From the NCBI GenBank assembly GCA_016787785.1, contig JAEUTO010000010.1, positions 434,001-498,000 on the forward strand: a stretch of DNA of 64,000 nt. Reading direction: 5' to 3'. The translations under genes were made by a program, and so were the position numbers. Of the stretch, positions 37,473 to 46,030 are shown in pieces. How positions within the stretch are numbered: position 1 is the stretch's first letter; the number at the start of each line of letters is the position of its first letter. This DNA comes from Bacteroidia bacterium (GTDB lineage Bacteria > Bacteroidota > Bacteroidia > B-17B0 > Aurantibacillaceae). The notes beneath the pieces are model-generated. The model was not told the origin of the DNA and did no database searches. It saw only the letters and a list, made by a program, of their open reading frames with translations.

Positions 37473-38588
37473 ATGCAAAGCGCTTTAAGTGTAATCGGAA
37501 TCTGCCTGCTGGTTGCGGCATCATTAGTGTTACTGTTTTTTGCGGTAATGGATATAATCAAACCCAGAGTTGCAGGTGGCAGGATCACAGCAGGTACAGT
37601 GATCAAATTTATTGCAGAAATTTTATTCATTTATGTTTTTCCGGCAATTGGTATTGTAATAACCAATAATAAATGCGAAGAGCACCCTTTTCAAAACGAA
37701 AGTATTACAACTGCTTACACACTTTGGATCTTATTTGTGCTTGCCTATACAGCTTCGCGACATTTAAAAAAACAACTTTCACCCATCTTAATAACAGTGG
37801 TTGCAAGCATGATGGTGCTCGGACTAATATTTTGTCTCGCCATTTGTGTGCATTTTGCGCCAATGGCACCGGCCGTAATTTTTCCGGGAATTAATTTATT
37901 ATTTCTTTCGCCATTCTTTTGTTTCTTTTATTTGCTAAAAGAGATCAATCTCTTAAACAAATACCTGAAAGAATATTTAGAGAAACAGGATACTACTACA
38001 TCAAATATCATCAACGCTTTTTACAATTCTATTTATCAAAATCATTTAGGTTTTGTAGTTGTATTAATAGCGCCATTATTATTGATCATACAAGCTGCTT
38101 TGTTTTTAATTGGTCAGCAACCGGATTCTGTTATTACACAGTTCACCGAAAGTTGCGGTTATTTATTCTCCAGGTACCAAGATTGCTCCTGCGGAGGCGG
38201 TCACTATTTATGTTCTATTGCTGCTAACGGAAATAAAAAATTAGTGAGACCTACACGTTTTGGTGTAAGGGCAAACGAACGTATTGTGGTTAACAGGCAA
38301 CTACTGGTTGCAAATGCTTTTGAGAATTGGTTAGAAGAATACACGCCAAAACTACACAAGATCATACGAGGTGCATACGATGCCTGCAACATTCCTGTTA
38401 ACGAGTGGTCTAAACACAAGAGGTTTGCCAATGTACTTTACGTAGTTATGAAACCTTTAGAATGGCTGTTCTTATCCTGGTTGTATCTCTTTGATAAAAA
38501 ACCGGAAGACAGAATTGCTAAACAATATTATCCAAAACAAGAACTGAATATTTATTTAAAAGAAAATAATTATGAAGGATCTAACTAA
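37473..38588 (+). CDS. DUF6688-like membrane protein (operon gene 3)
   Basis: A 371-residue protein with about six or seven membrane helices in the first ~200 residues, then a cytoplasmic domain. Conserved motifs there are CSCGGGHYLCSIAANGNKKLVRPTRFG (key part: four cysteines around GGGHYLC, ~residues 236-245), NRQLLVANAFENWLEEYTPKLHKIIRGAYD and near the end MKPLEWLFLSWLYLFDKKPEDRI. This agrees with the DUF6688 description, but I cannot test it. The cysteine/histidine cluster may bind zinc. It overlaps the next gene by 17 bases. Confidence 0.72.
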   Translation: MQSALSVIGICLLVAASLVLLFFAVMDIIKPRVAGGRITAGTVIKFIAEILFIYVFPAIGIVITNNKCEEHPFQNESITTAYTLWILFVLAYTASRHLKKQLSPILITVVASMMVLGLIFCLAICVHFAPMAPAVIFPGINLLFLSPFFCFFYLLKEINLLNKYLKEYLEKQDTTTSNIINAFYNSIYQNHLGFVVVLIAPLLLIIQAALFLIGQQPDSVITQFTESCGYLFSRYQDCSCGGGHYLCSIAANGNKKLVRPTRFGVRANERIVVNRQLLVANAFENWLEEYTPKLHKIIRGAYDACNIPVNEWSKHKRFANVLYVVMKPLEWLFLSWLYLFDKKPEDRIAKQYYPKQELNIYLKENNYEGSN

Positions 38589-39042
38589 AATAAGAGCGGC
38601 CATAAGCGTATTTGTGGTATTGCTTGTGCTTAGTGGCATTACTGCTTTTCCGTTAAGAACAGAAATGGATTTTTTAATTGTGCATAAAAATTCTTTTCCG
38701 GATGCTTTAGCCCGATGGATAGAAACAGTTTACGATGCCGTGCATAAAACCCCAGATGTGGTTTTATATGGTACGGACTGGCTGGCTTTTGCGCACATTA
38801 TTATTGCCTTGTTTTTTGTGCCTGTTTATATTGATCCTGTTCGATATAAAGCCAATTTAATTGTGGCTATGACAGCTTGCGGCGCTGTATTTCTTTTGGC
38901 TTTTATTTGCGGACCAATTCGGGGCATTCCATTTTTTCATCAATTAATAGACTGCTCTTTTGGTTTAATAGGATTTTTCCCTTTGTATTTCGTTTTCAAA
39001 AAAATAAGCCAACTGGAAAGATCAAAATATAAAATGAATTAA
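38572..39042 (+). CDS. Hypothetical membrane protein (operon gene 4)
   Basis: A 156-residue protein with four predicted helices; a conserved-looking loop (RTEMDFLIVHKNSFPDALARWIETVYDAVHKTPD, of which only the WIETVYDAV core is striking) connects the first two. No family recognised with confidence. Overlaps the preceding gene by 17 bases and is one base from the following gene, so it is strictly co-translated. Confidence 0.65.
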   Translation: MKDLTKIRAAISVFVVLLVLSGITAFPLRTEMDFLIVHKNSFPDALARWIETVYDAVHKTPDVVLYGTDWLAFAHIIIALFFVPVYIDPVRYKANLIVAMTACGAVFLLAFICGPIRGIPFFHQLIDCSFGLIGFFPLYFVFKKISQLERSKYKMN

Positions 39043-39043
39043 T

Positions 39044-39745
39044 ATGCATACAACAAAAAAAATAATTACCTGGGTTTGCTTATTTGCAATTGCCATGGGC
39101 TTTATGGAAAGCGCAGTAGTAATTTACCTGCGCGAATTGTACTACAAAGGTGGTTTTGAGTTTCCTTTAAAACAGATCTCACCCTTTGTAGCCAAGGTCG
39201 AATTCTTTCGCGAGATAGCAACCATAATTATGCTTGTTGGTTGCGGCATTATGGCCGGAAAAAATAAACTGCAGCGTTTTGCTTATTTTGTTTTAGCCTT
39301 CGCAATCTGGGATATTTTTTATTACGTGTTCTTATATGTTTGCTTAGGTTGGCCGCAGGCTTTAAACACCTGGGATATTTTATTTTTAATTCCTGTGCCC
39401 TGGGTTGGTCCGGTGTGGGCGCCCTGCCTGTTATCCTTATTAATGATCGTTGGTTCGGTATTTATAATTTACAAAGTAGATGATCAACCAAATTATAGTG
39501 TAGGTCGTCCGTTCTGGTGGCTTTTAATTTCAGGTGCAGTTGTTTGCATTGTTTCTTTTATGTGGGATTACCTTTGTTATATTAAAGGCGATTGTTGGTC
39601 TATTGGCTCCGATAAAAATTTGTTTTCTGAAGTTGATACCTACGTACCCACTGAATTTAATTATCCTTTATTTCTTATTGGTTTTTTCTTAATGCTTTTT
39701 CCTGTTGCTTATTCAATGTATCTATCAAATAAATTAAAAAAATAA
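39044..39745 (+). CDS. Hypothetical membrane protein (operon gene 5)
   Basis: A 233-residue protein with about seven helices. The first segment contains AMGFMESAVVIYLRELYYKGGFEFPL (core: MESAVVIYLRELYY), a pattern I have seen in widespread bacterial membrane proteins of unknown function. Charged residues in helix 1 (Glu and Arg) and an Asp-Tyr pair later (WDIFYYVFLY) suggest a buried polar site. Starts one base after the previous stop. Confidence 0.68.
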   Translation: MHTTKKIITWVCLFAIAMGFMESAVVIYLRELYYKGGFEFPLKQISPFVAKVEFFREIATIIMLVGCGIMAGKNKLQRFAYFVLAFAIWDIFYYVFLYVCLGWPQALNTWDILFLIPVPWVGPVWAPCLLSLLMIVGSVFIIYKVDDQPNYSVGRPFWWLLISGAVVCIVSFMWDYLCYIKGDCWSIGSDKNLFSEVDTYVPTEFNYPLFLIGFFLMLFPVAYSMYLSNKLKK

Positions 39746-39747
39746 AA

Positions 39748-41655
39748 ATGAAAAGAAACGATTGGTTACTGATTGCTTCGGCAATTATTTTCAGCATCTT
39801 GTTTTACAAACAAGCCACCGGCATAAATTATTTATTATTTACCGGTTTAGTAACAGCTTTAATAGCCTATTTTAATCCGGATAACTTTAAAAAATGGCAA
39901 TGGTGGTATTACGCTGCGGTAACCAATCTGTGTGGTTTTGCCGTGTTTTATTGCAATAGTAATTTATCTGTATTTGCATGCGTTTTTTCGCTCTTCGTTT
40001 TTTCTGGCAAGAGTTTTAATTACAAGAATTCTATTATTGTTAACCTGGCCTTTAGCATTGGGTCGGTGGTGGCTTCAGTTGCTTTTGTAATAATAGATTA
40101 TATTAATTTAAGAAAACAAAATGTACCATCTGAAAAAAAGAAGAGTCGTAAAATTTATTTTGGTGTTTTTATTGCATTGGTTATTGCTATTGTATTCTTT
40201 GCGTTATATCAGCAGGCAAACCCTTTATTTAAAGATTTTACAAAGAACATAGACTTAAGCTGGATAAGCATTGGCTGGTGCCTTTTTGCCATCTGGGGAT
40301 TTTTAGTGTTATATGGGTTGATCTACTATAAAGAAGTGAAAGTATTTTCAGACTGGGATATAAAGTTTAACCGTACACTCGAAAATAGCGCAACAGAAAG
40401 TACAGAAGTAAAAGAAATTAGTAATACTACTGTTATTGCTTTAGCGTTATTTGGAATATTAAATGTGATGTTGGTTTTAGTTAATGCTTTAGACCTTACC
40501 AATTTATTAGGTACTCACGAGTTGCCAAAGGGAATTTATCTTTCAGATTTTGTGCATAATGCAGTGTGGAGTTTGGTATTCTCTATTATTATAGCAGTTG
40601 GTTTAATAATGTGGTTCTTTAAAGGTGACCTTAATTTTAATAAACAAGCTAAAACGCTAAAACTATTGGTGTATTTCTGGATCCTTCAAAGCGCGGTAAT
40701 GGTGATCTCAGCAATGGTAAGAAATTCGTGGTATGTTGCCGAATACCAATTAACCTATTTGCGTATTGGCGTGTATGTTTTCTTAGCATTAAGTTTAGTA
40801 GGTTTGTTATTTACATTCTTAAAGATCAGCCAAACTAAAAGCGCCTGGTATTTGGTTAGACAAAATTTTGAAGCATGGTTCTTAATTTTAGGGCTGTGTT
40901 CTATCGTTAACTGGGACAAACTCATATCTGACTATAATATTTCAAACGCCAAAAGTTTTAAGGCATTGGATAAAGGCTATTTGGTTAATTTATCAAATGC
41001 TAATTTGCCCGATCTTACGCAATTATTCTTCAAAGAAAAAAAAGATAGTCTGTTTAATTCAACTGCTGATTTTCAAAAACAATATGAATTCAAAAATCTT
41101 TCAACCCGTATTTATAATTTTATTTTAGAAGAGAAAGGGGAGACCTGGCAAAGTTTTAATTTACGAGATAAGGTTATTATGGAACGGATGGACCAACAAT
41201 TTAAAGATGGAATAATTACAAATTTAGCACTGGATTATAACTGGAATGTAGAGTTAAAGAACCTTACAAGACTAAAGCGTTTGAAGGTTTTAACTTTAGG
41301 AAACCCAACACTCGATTTTGAACAAATAGCTTTTTTCAAAGATCTTGAAGAATTGACTGTGAGTAATTTTAATGGAGGACGTTTAAAGAACATCATTTTT
41401 AATAAGAACTTAAAAAAGTTTACAGTGTTAAGCTATTTTGACGGCGAAAGGGACTTTAGATGTTTTAAATTACTTGATAAATTAGAATTCATCGCGCTTC
41501 CATCTATAAGCAATGAAGATCTTTTGAAACTGAACGATCACCCTTCTTTAAAAGTGTTACAGTTAACAAGCGTTTACGATGAGCAAAAGCAATTCATTAA
41601 AGATCATCGTTTATCCTTTAAAGTTGTAGAAGGAGGGTATTATGCGAGCAGGTAA
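39748..41655 (+). CDS. Membrane protein with DUF4153/DUF4173-like helices and a leucine-rich C-terminus
   Basis: A 635-residue protein. Residues ~1-385 carry about 12 helices; the segment LTYLRIGVYVFLALSLVGLLFTFLK and following FEAWFLILGLCSIVNWDKLISDYN suggests the DUF4153/4173 group (core: LTYLRIGVYV). Residues ~400-635 are soluble with irregular leucine-rich repeats (LKNLTRLKRLKVLTLGN, FFKDLEELTVSNF, LLDKLEFIALPSIS, HPSLKVLQLTSV). Coding overlaps the next gene by 14 bases. A polytopic membrane domain joined to an LRR-like domain is unusual; the LRR may recognise a protein on the cytoplasmic side or periplasm. Confidence 0.72.
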   Translation: MKRNDWLLIASAIIFSILFYKQATGINYLLFTGLVTALIAYFNPDNFKKWQWWYYAAVTNLCGFAVFYCNSNLSVFACVFSLFVFSGKSFNYKNSIIVNLAFSIGSVVASVAFVIIDYINLRKQNVPSEKKKSRKIYFGVFIALVIAIVFFALYQQANPLFKDFTKNIDLSWISIGWCLFAIWGFLVLYGLIYYKEVKVFSDWDIKFNRTLENSATESTEVKEISNTTVIALALFGILNVMLVLVNALDLTNLLGTHELPKGIYLSDFVHNAVWSLVFSIIIAVGLIMWFFKGDLNFNKQAKTLKLLVYFWILQSAVMVISAMVRNSWYVAEYQLTYLRIGVYVFLALSLVGLLFTFLKISQTKSAWYLVRQNFEAWFLILGLCSIVNWDKLISDYNISNAKSFKALDKGYLVNLSNANLPDLTQLFFKEKKDSLFNSTADFQKQYEFKNLSTRIYNFILEEKGETWQSFNLRDKVIMERMDQQFKDGIITNLALDYNWNVELKNLTRLKRLKVLTLGNPTLDFEQIAFFKDLEELTVSNFNGGRLKNIIFNKNLKKFTVLSYFDGERDFRCFKLLDKLEFIALPSISNEDLLKLNDHPSLKVLQLTSVYDEQKQFIKDHRLSFKVVEGGYYASR

Positions 41656-42286
41656 TCTTTTAAAGTTATTTTGTTTCTGTTTGTTGTTGCTTTTTGCAAG
41701 AATTATAAGAACAGAACAATTATCGTACATCTTTTTGATTTGGAATTTATTTTTGGCATTTATACCGTATCTGCTAATCAAGAATTTTAAAACAGAGCAA
41801 CATAAATTGTTGCAGGCAATCATAATTGGTACAACTATTTTATTTTTGCCTAACGCACCTTACATTTTGACTGATCTTTTTCATTTGCGCGAAAGAATAG
41901 CGGCGCCCATGTGGTTAGATCTTATCTTAATTTTGAGCTTTGCTTTTTTAGGAATGGTGTTTTTTATATTAAGCGTTAACCGGTTGCTGGCCATTTCAAA
42001 TGCGCTGTTTAACTCAAGGTGGATCACCAGCGGCATAAAATTTGTTATTATGCTTTCCAGCTCTTATGGTATTTATTTAGGCAGGTATTTACGTTTAAAC
42101 AGTTGGGATATTGTTTTTAATCCCTTTCATCTTGCAAAGCAAATGTTGGGCTCTGTTTTTAACGAGAATTGTTACAAAGAAACATTGGCGGTTACAATTA
42201 CGTTCACAATTTTTTTATATTTAGTATTTGAAATTATGGCTTCTTTAAAACAGGCAATTAGTACACAACAAAATGAGTTATCTTAA
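41642..42286 (+). CDS. DUF1361 membrane protein (operon gene 7)
   Basis: A 214-residue protein with six helices and the DUF1361 signature FLPNAPYILTDLFHLRERI (core LPNAPYILTD, ~residues 59-68) and SSYGIYLGRYLRLNSWD. The family is polytopic and of unknown function; members often occur near cell-envelope enzymes. It overlaps gene 6 by 14 bases and gene 8 by 14 bases, so translation is coupled in both directions. Confidence 0.85.
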   Translation: MRAGNLLKLFCFCLLLLFARIIRTEQLSYIFLIWNLFLAFIPYLLIKNFKTEQHKLLQAIIIGTTILFLPNAPYILTDLFHLRERIAAPMWLDLILILSFAFLGMVFFILSVNRLLAISNALFNSRWITSGIKFVIMLSSSYGIYLGRYLRLNSWDIVFNPFHLAKQMLGSVFNENCYKETLAVTITFTIFLYLVFEIMASLKQAISTQQNELS

Positions 42287-42647
42287 AAAACGAAAGAACG
42301 CGTTTGGTTTTGCATTTTCAGGTCTTTTCCAAGCTTTTAAAAGTGAGAAACATTTGCAATTGCAGGGCATTATTTCATTGCTAGTTATTGCAGCGGGAGT
42401 GTTTTTTGATATTTCGATCCGTAAGTGGTTGGCAGTTGCCGGTTGTATTGCACTTGTTATTTCGCTTGAGTTAATTAATTCAGCCATCGAAAAATTATGT
42501 GATCTTTATTCAACCGAACAAAACCCAAAGATCAAATATATCAAAGATGTTTCAGCCGCTGCGGTATTAGTAGTTTCTATTTTTGCGGCAATAGTTGGCG
42601 TGATAATCTTTTGGAGTGATGTTACAAGGTTAATTATGGGACATTAA
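42273..42647 (+). CDS. dgkA: Undecaprenol/diacylglycerol kinase (DgkA family)
   Basis: A 124-residue small membrane kinase with three helices that phosphorylates undecaprenol or diacylglycerol. The active-site pattern ELINSAIEKLCDLYS (core ELINSAIE) and IKYIKDVSAAAVLV (KDxSAAAV) are intact; the N-terminal RKNAFGFAFSGLFQAFKSEKH is typical of the Gram-positive/Bacteroidota undecaprenol kinase branch. Last gene of the operon; recycles the lipid carrier for polysaccharide or peptidoglycan, which hints at an envelope role for the preceding genes. Confidence 0.93.
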   Translation: MSYLKKRKNAFGFAFSGLFQAFKSEKHLQLQGIISLLVIAAGVFFDISIRKWLAVAGCIALVISLELINSAIEKLCDLYSTEQNPKIKYIKDVSAAAVLVVSIFAAIVGVIIFWSDVTRLIMGH

Positions 42648-42695
42648 CATTAGCTGTTCAATAACTTTTACATTTTACTACAGGCTTTTCCTGTA

Positions 42696-42714
42696 ACTAC
42701 TATAATTTAGTAGT
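42696..42714 (+). promoter_or_regulatory. Short hairpin just before the deacetylase coding region
   Basis: ACTACTA (42696-42702) and TAGTAGT (42708-42714) form a 7-bp stem around TAATT, ten bases upstream of the inferred ATC start of the next gene. AT-rich and short, so its significance is uncertain. Confidence 0.4.
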
Positions 42715-42723
42715 ATCAATACT

Positions 42724-44007
42724 ATCCTTGTATATTCGGTAAAGAACAGCAATCGGTTGCATTACATCCTAAAAACGTTATTGAATGATGCTTTAGGCTT
42801 GGAAGTAACACAAACGGTTAATCTTGAAGAATTTAAAGGTTCACCTTTGCCAAAAATTAATTACTCGGATGTTAAAATAGAAAATTGTTTAACTGTTCTG
42901 CCGCACACTATTTTATTCAATGTGGGTGTAAAAGATTATCCCATCGAGGTAAGTAACCATCCGCAATTCTTCAAGCTATTTTTTAAAAACGCTAATTCAG
43001 TTATTCCCTTTGATCTTTTTGGCGCTGCTTTTTGGTTACTTTCGCGCTACGAGGAATATTTGCCATACAAAACCGATAATTACGACCGTTTTAATTACCG
43101 TTCTGGCCTTGCATACCAGTACGATTTTATAAACATACCTTTAATAAACCTTTGGCTGGAACAATTGCAGCTAGCTTTGAAAGAAATTTTTCCGGCAATA
43201 AAATTTAAAGAGCAGCAGTATAAGTTTATTTCTACCGTTGATATTGATAATGCGTTTAAATATAAACACAAGGGCGTTGTGCGCGCCATGGCCGGTTACG
43301 CAAAGGATATTCTTTCGAAGGATGCTAAGAGTTTTAGGTCAAGAGTAAGTGTTATCTCCGGCAAAAAAAAAGACCCCTTTGATTGTTACGATTTTTTAAT
43401 TGAAGCGCACAAACAACAAAATGTAAATGCCATTTATTTTTTCCTCTTAGGAGATTATGGTCCGAATGATAAGAACCAGTCTGCCACCAATTTGCCATTT
43501 CAGTCATTAATAAAAAGTATGGCAGATTATTCGGCGGTGGGTATTCATCCTTCTTTTGGATCAACCAATAAGATCCAGCAATTAAAAGTAGAGATCAGTC
43601 GCTTGTCAAATATCATTCACGCGCCCGTAACAATTAGCAGACAACATTTTTCTATTCTTAAATTTCCAAAGACCTATCAAAATTTGTTGCAGGCAGGTAT
43701 TGAGCAGGATTTTTCTATGGGTTACACTAATGTAAATGGTTTCAGAGCATCTTATTGTTTCCCTTATAAATGGTATAATATAGAAAGCGAGATGCTAACG
43801 CCATTAACCATAAATTCGTTTTGTATAGCCGAGAACACGATGGTGTATTATTCTAAAAAAGAAAATAAGACTTTGGCAGAACAAGCTTTACCAATCATCA
43901 ATGAGGTGAAAAAATATAAAGGCCAATTAATTTCCATTTTTCATAACGATACCTTTAATGAAGAAATAGAAAAATTCTATTTAGAGTTTTTGGAAATGGC
44001 GAGGTAG
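42724..44007 (+). CDS. Polysaccharide deacetylase family protein (DUF7033 type)
   Basis: A ~427-residue protein of the Bacteroidota deacetylase-like family: an N-terminal DUF7033-type region (LLSRYEEYL, YRSGLAYQYDFINIPLI) and a C-terminal NodB-like half (FISTVDIDNAF, FFLLGDYGPNDKN, GIHPSFGS, ISRQHF). The metal Asp and the HPS-type histidine are present. The first standard start is TTG 42757. Upstream, in frame and without a stop until 42705, the sequence ILVYSVKNSNR matches the usual family start (LLIYTxKxTPR), so translation likely begins at ATC 42724. Possibly modifies surface polysaccharide or lipid-linked sugars; substrate unknown. Confidence 0.8.
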   Translation: MLVYSVKNSNRLHYILKTLLNDALGLEVTQTVNLEEFKGSPLPKINYSDVKIENCLTVLPHTILFNVGVKDYPIEVSNHPQFFKLFFKNANSVIPFDLFGAAFWLLSRYEEYLPYKTDNYDRFNYRSGLAYQYDFINIPLINLWLEQLQLALKEIFPAIKFKEQQYKFISTVDIDNAFKYKHKGVVRAMAGYAKDILSKDAKSFRSRVSVISGKKKDPFDCYDFLIEAHKQQNVNAIYFFLLGDYGPNDKNQSATNLPFQSLIKSMADYSAVGIHPSFGSTNKIQQLKVEISRLSNIIHAPVTISRQHFSILKFPKTYQNLLQAGIEQDFSMGYTNVNGFRASYCFPYKWYNIESEMLTPLTINSFCIAENTMVYYSKKENKTLAEQALPIINEVKKYKGQLISIFHNDTFNEEIEKFYLEFLEMAR

Positions 44008-44012
44008 GTACA

Positions 44013-44678
44013 CTAATTCATTTGCTGCAATTCCATATATATATTCTTAACCACCTGTGCCAGGCTGGATAAGATCATTTGCACGCCAATACCAATTACT
44101 AAAAAGCCCATGATCTTTGAAAGTGAGGTAAGACCCGCTTGTCCGGCATATTTCATTAACCTTGGCGCAAACTTGAAAATAAAATAAATAGAAAAAGAAA
44201 CTATTATAATTGCTGCAATGGCTACAACGTCCTGTCCAACACCTTTTAACCAGTCGTCTGGCCTGCTGGCATATAAGGTAATTAAAAAGGACATGGAACC
44301 TGGTCCGGCCAGCAATGGCATGGCGAGGGGGGAGAAGGAGATATCCTCTTTTTTATCACTTTCTTCTTTTATTTTACCCGAAATTTCTTTTTTGTGCGTA
44401 ACATTTAAAAGTTGCCAACCCGACCTGAAAATTACTAGTCCGCCTGCTACACGCAGCGCCGGTATAGTGATCCCAAAAAAATTAAGAAGATAAACGCCAA
44501 TAAAGTAAGACACGATGCAAATTAACATAATGTATAAGCAGGTCTTTTTAAGTGTTTTTAATTTGTTTTCCTCCGTCATATCAGAGGTTAAGCTTATAAA
44601 CACAGGTAAGCCGCCCAGTGGATTTATCAGAGAGAAAAGACCAACAAGTATGGTTAAAAAAACAGATGTTTCAAACAT
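44013..44678 (-). CDS. MarC family membrane protein
   Basis: A 221-residue membrane protein of the MarC/YchE family, six helices. Key motifs: GLFSLINPLGGLPVFISL near the start, ALRVAGGLVIFRSGWQLL, and SPLAMPLLAGPGSMSFLI after a charged loop (HKKEISGKIKEESDKKED). The family was long thought to give multidrug resistance but that is not supported; function remains unclear. Convergent with the preceding gene, five bases apart. Confidence 0.92.
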   Translation of the reverse strand: MFETSVFLTILVGLFSLINPLGGLPVFISLTSDMTEENKLKTLKKTCLYIMLICIVSYFIGVYLLNFFGITIPALRVAGGLVIFRSGWQLLNVTHKKEISGKIKEESDKKEDISFSPLAMPLLAGPGSMSFLITLYASRPDDWLKGVGQDVVAIAAIIIVSFSIYFIFKFAPRLMKYAGQAGLTSLSKIMGFLVIGIGVQMILSSLAQVVKNIYMELQQMN

Positions 44679-44777
44679 GGGCGCAAAATTAATATTATTT
44701 CAGGGACCAAATGAGATAATTGACCTGATATAATCGTTAATAAAATACAAACGAATAAAAGCTTATTTTTGTTGTTA

Positions 44778-45665
44778 ATGGCGTTAAATTTAAAAACATT
44801 AGCTACCCGAAGCGCAAGTGCCGCAGTATTTGTTGTACTGTTGGTTGGTTGTGTTTATTGGAGCTACATTTCCTTTTCTGTTTTCTTTTTTTTGGTTTCA
44901 ATGATCGGCTTAAATGAATTTTATAAGATAGCTGAAAAGATGGGGGCAAAGCCATTTAAGGTTGTTGGCTTTATTTTTGGAATCATTACCTATATAGGTG
45001 TTGTGCCGTTAACTAAATTTATTTCAAATCCGGGGGATGATGATCTTGACGTTTCAGTACAATATTCCTCTATGGAGGATCTTCAAAGTGGTTTTTTGGC
45101 GCTTATCATTCTTTGCCCATTTATTCTTTTAGCAACTGCACTTTTTAGTAAGAAAGAAAATTCAATACAAAATGCTTTGTATTCGCTGGGTGGAATAATT
45201 TATGCTGTAATACCCTTTGGTTTATTAAATCAAACTGTTTTTTATGATGATGGCTGCACCGGAGCATTTTTTACGCCTAACCTGATCCTTGGAATAATAT
45301 TTCTAATATGGAGTAACGATACCTTTGCTTATTTAGGTGGGAGTTTATTTGGAAAGAATAAAATGATAGAGCGCGTTTCTCCCGGCAAGACGTGGGAAGG
45401 AACCATTATTGGTGTTCTAATAACGTTTGGACTAAGCTTTTTATTTAATATGCTTTATAATTTGGGAGATTACACCTGGCAAATACTAGGTATAATAGTA
45501 CCAGTATTAGCAACAATAGGCGATCTGGTTGAGAGTAAATTAAAACGTGAGGCCGGAGTGAAGGATAGTGGCAGTATAATGCCCGGGCATGGTGGCGTGC
45601 TCGATAGGTTTGACAGTTTAATTTTTGTATCGCCTTTCGTTTACGTACTTTTTAAATTGCTTTAA
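44778..45665 (+). CDS. cdsA: Phosphatidate cytidylyltransferase
   Basis: Makes CDP-diacylglycerol from phosphatidate and CTP, the branch point of phospholipid synthesis; inner membrane. About 295 residues with eight helices. The C-terminal CDS signature is intact: SVSPGKTWEGTIIGVL and near the end KREAGVKDSGSIMPGHGGVLDRFDSLIF (core DSGSIMPGHGGxLDRxDS). The reading frame is open from TTG 44769, but ATG 44778 gives the usual MALNLKTLATR start and the TTGs fall next to a -7-like TATTTTTG (44764-44771). The last four bases overlap the convergent downstream gene. Confidence 0.95.
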   Translation: MALNLKTLATRSASAAVFVVLLVGCVYWSYISFSVFFFLVSMIGLNEFYKIAEKMGAKPFKVVGFIFGIITYIGVVPLTKFISNPGDDDLDVSVQYSSMEDLQSGFLALIILCPFILLATALFSKKENSIQNALYSLGGIIYAVIPFGLLNQTVFYDDGCTGAFFTPNLILGIIFLIWSNDTFAYLGGSLFGKNKMIERVSPGKTWEGTIIGVLITFGLSFLFNMLYNLGDYTWQILGIIVPVLATIGDLVESKLKREAGVKDSGSIMPGHGGVLDRFDSLIFVSPFVYVLFKLL

Positions 45666-45949
45666 AGTTTCACCGAGTGTACGCGGTGAATTGGAATAAC
45701 AACACCTTGTTTTAGAATAACCCTTTTATCGGTTATGCCCCAAACAGTTGTTTCTACAACTTTGCAAGACGAATCATCCTCAAAATAAATTCTGATCTTT
45801 GAATGTTCCCTGTTACCTAGTGTAAGAGCTCTGTCCAATTCAGCTATTCTCTCTTTTCTTTTTTCTGCATCATGTAAAACTTCGGTGGATGGGAATTTTA
45901 AGTTTTCAATTTCTTCTTTTTCTATCGGTTGAAATTCTGCTATAACCAT
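45662..45949 (-). CDS. Small hypothetical protein
   Basis: A 95-residue soluble protein. Start with IAEFQPIEKEEIENLKFP, a basic-acidic helix (HDAEKRKERIAELDRALTLGN), and a small beta half with IRIYFEDDSSCKVVETTVWGITDKRVILKQGVVIPIHRV (core VIPIHRV). The final strands resemble an Sm-like or Hfq-like ring but this is a guess. Similar short proteins are conserved across Bacteroidota. Convergent overlap of four bases with cdsA. Confidence 0.65.
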   Translation of the reverse strand: MVIAEFQPIEKEEIENLKFPSTEVLHDAEKRKERIAELDRALTLGNREHSKIRIYFEDDSSCKVVETTVWGITDKRVILKQGVVIPIHRVHSVKL

Positions 45950-46030
45950 GGTGTTAAGGGATTAAAAGTTAATAATAAGAGATAACGTTTATATGAAACG
46001 CTTAAAGTACAAAAAGGTTTCAGATGTTAA

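Noticed and set aside
42691-42735. TGTAAC as a third ECF promoter before the deacetylase gene
   Set aside because: No CGTC word 15-18 bases downstream; the words there are TAGTATC and TATCCTTG.
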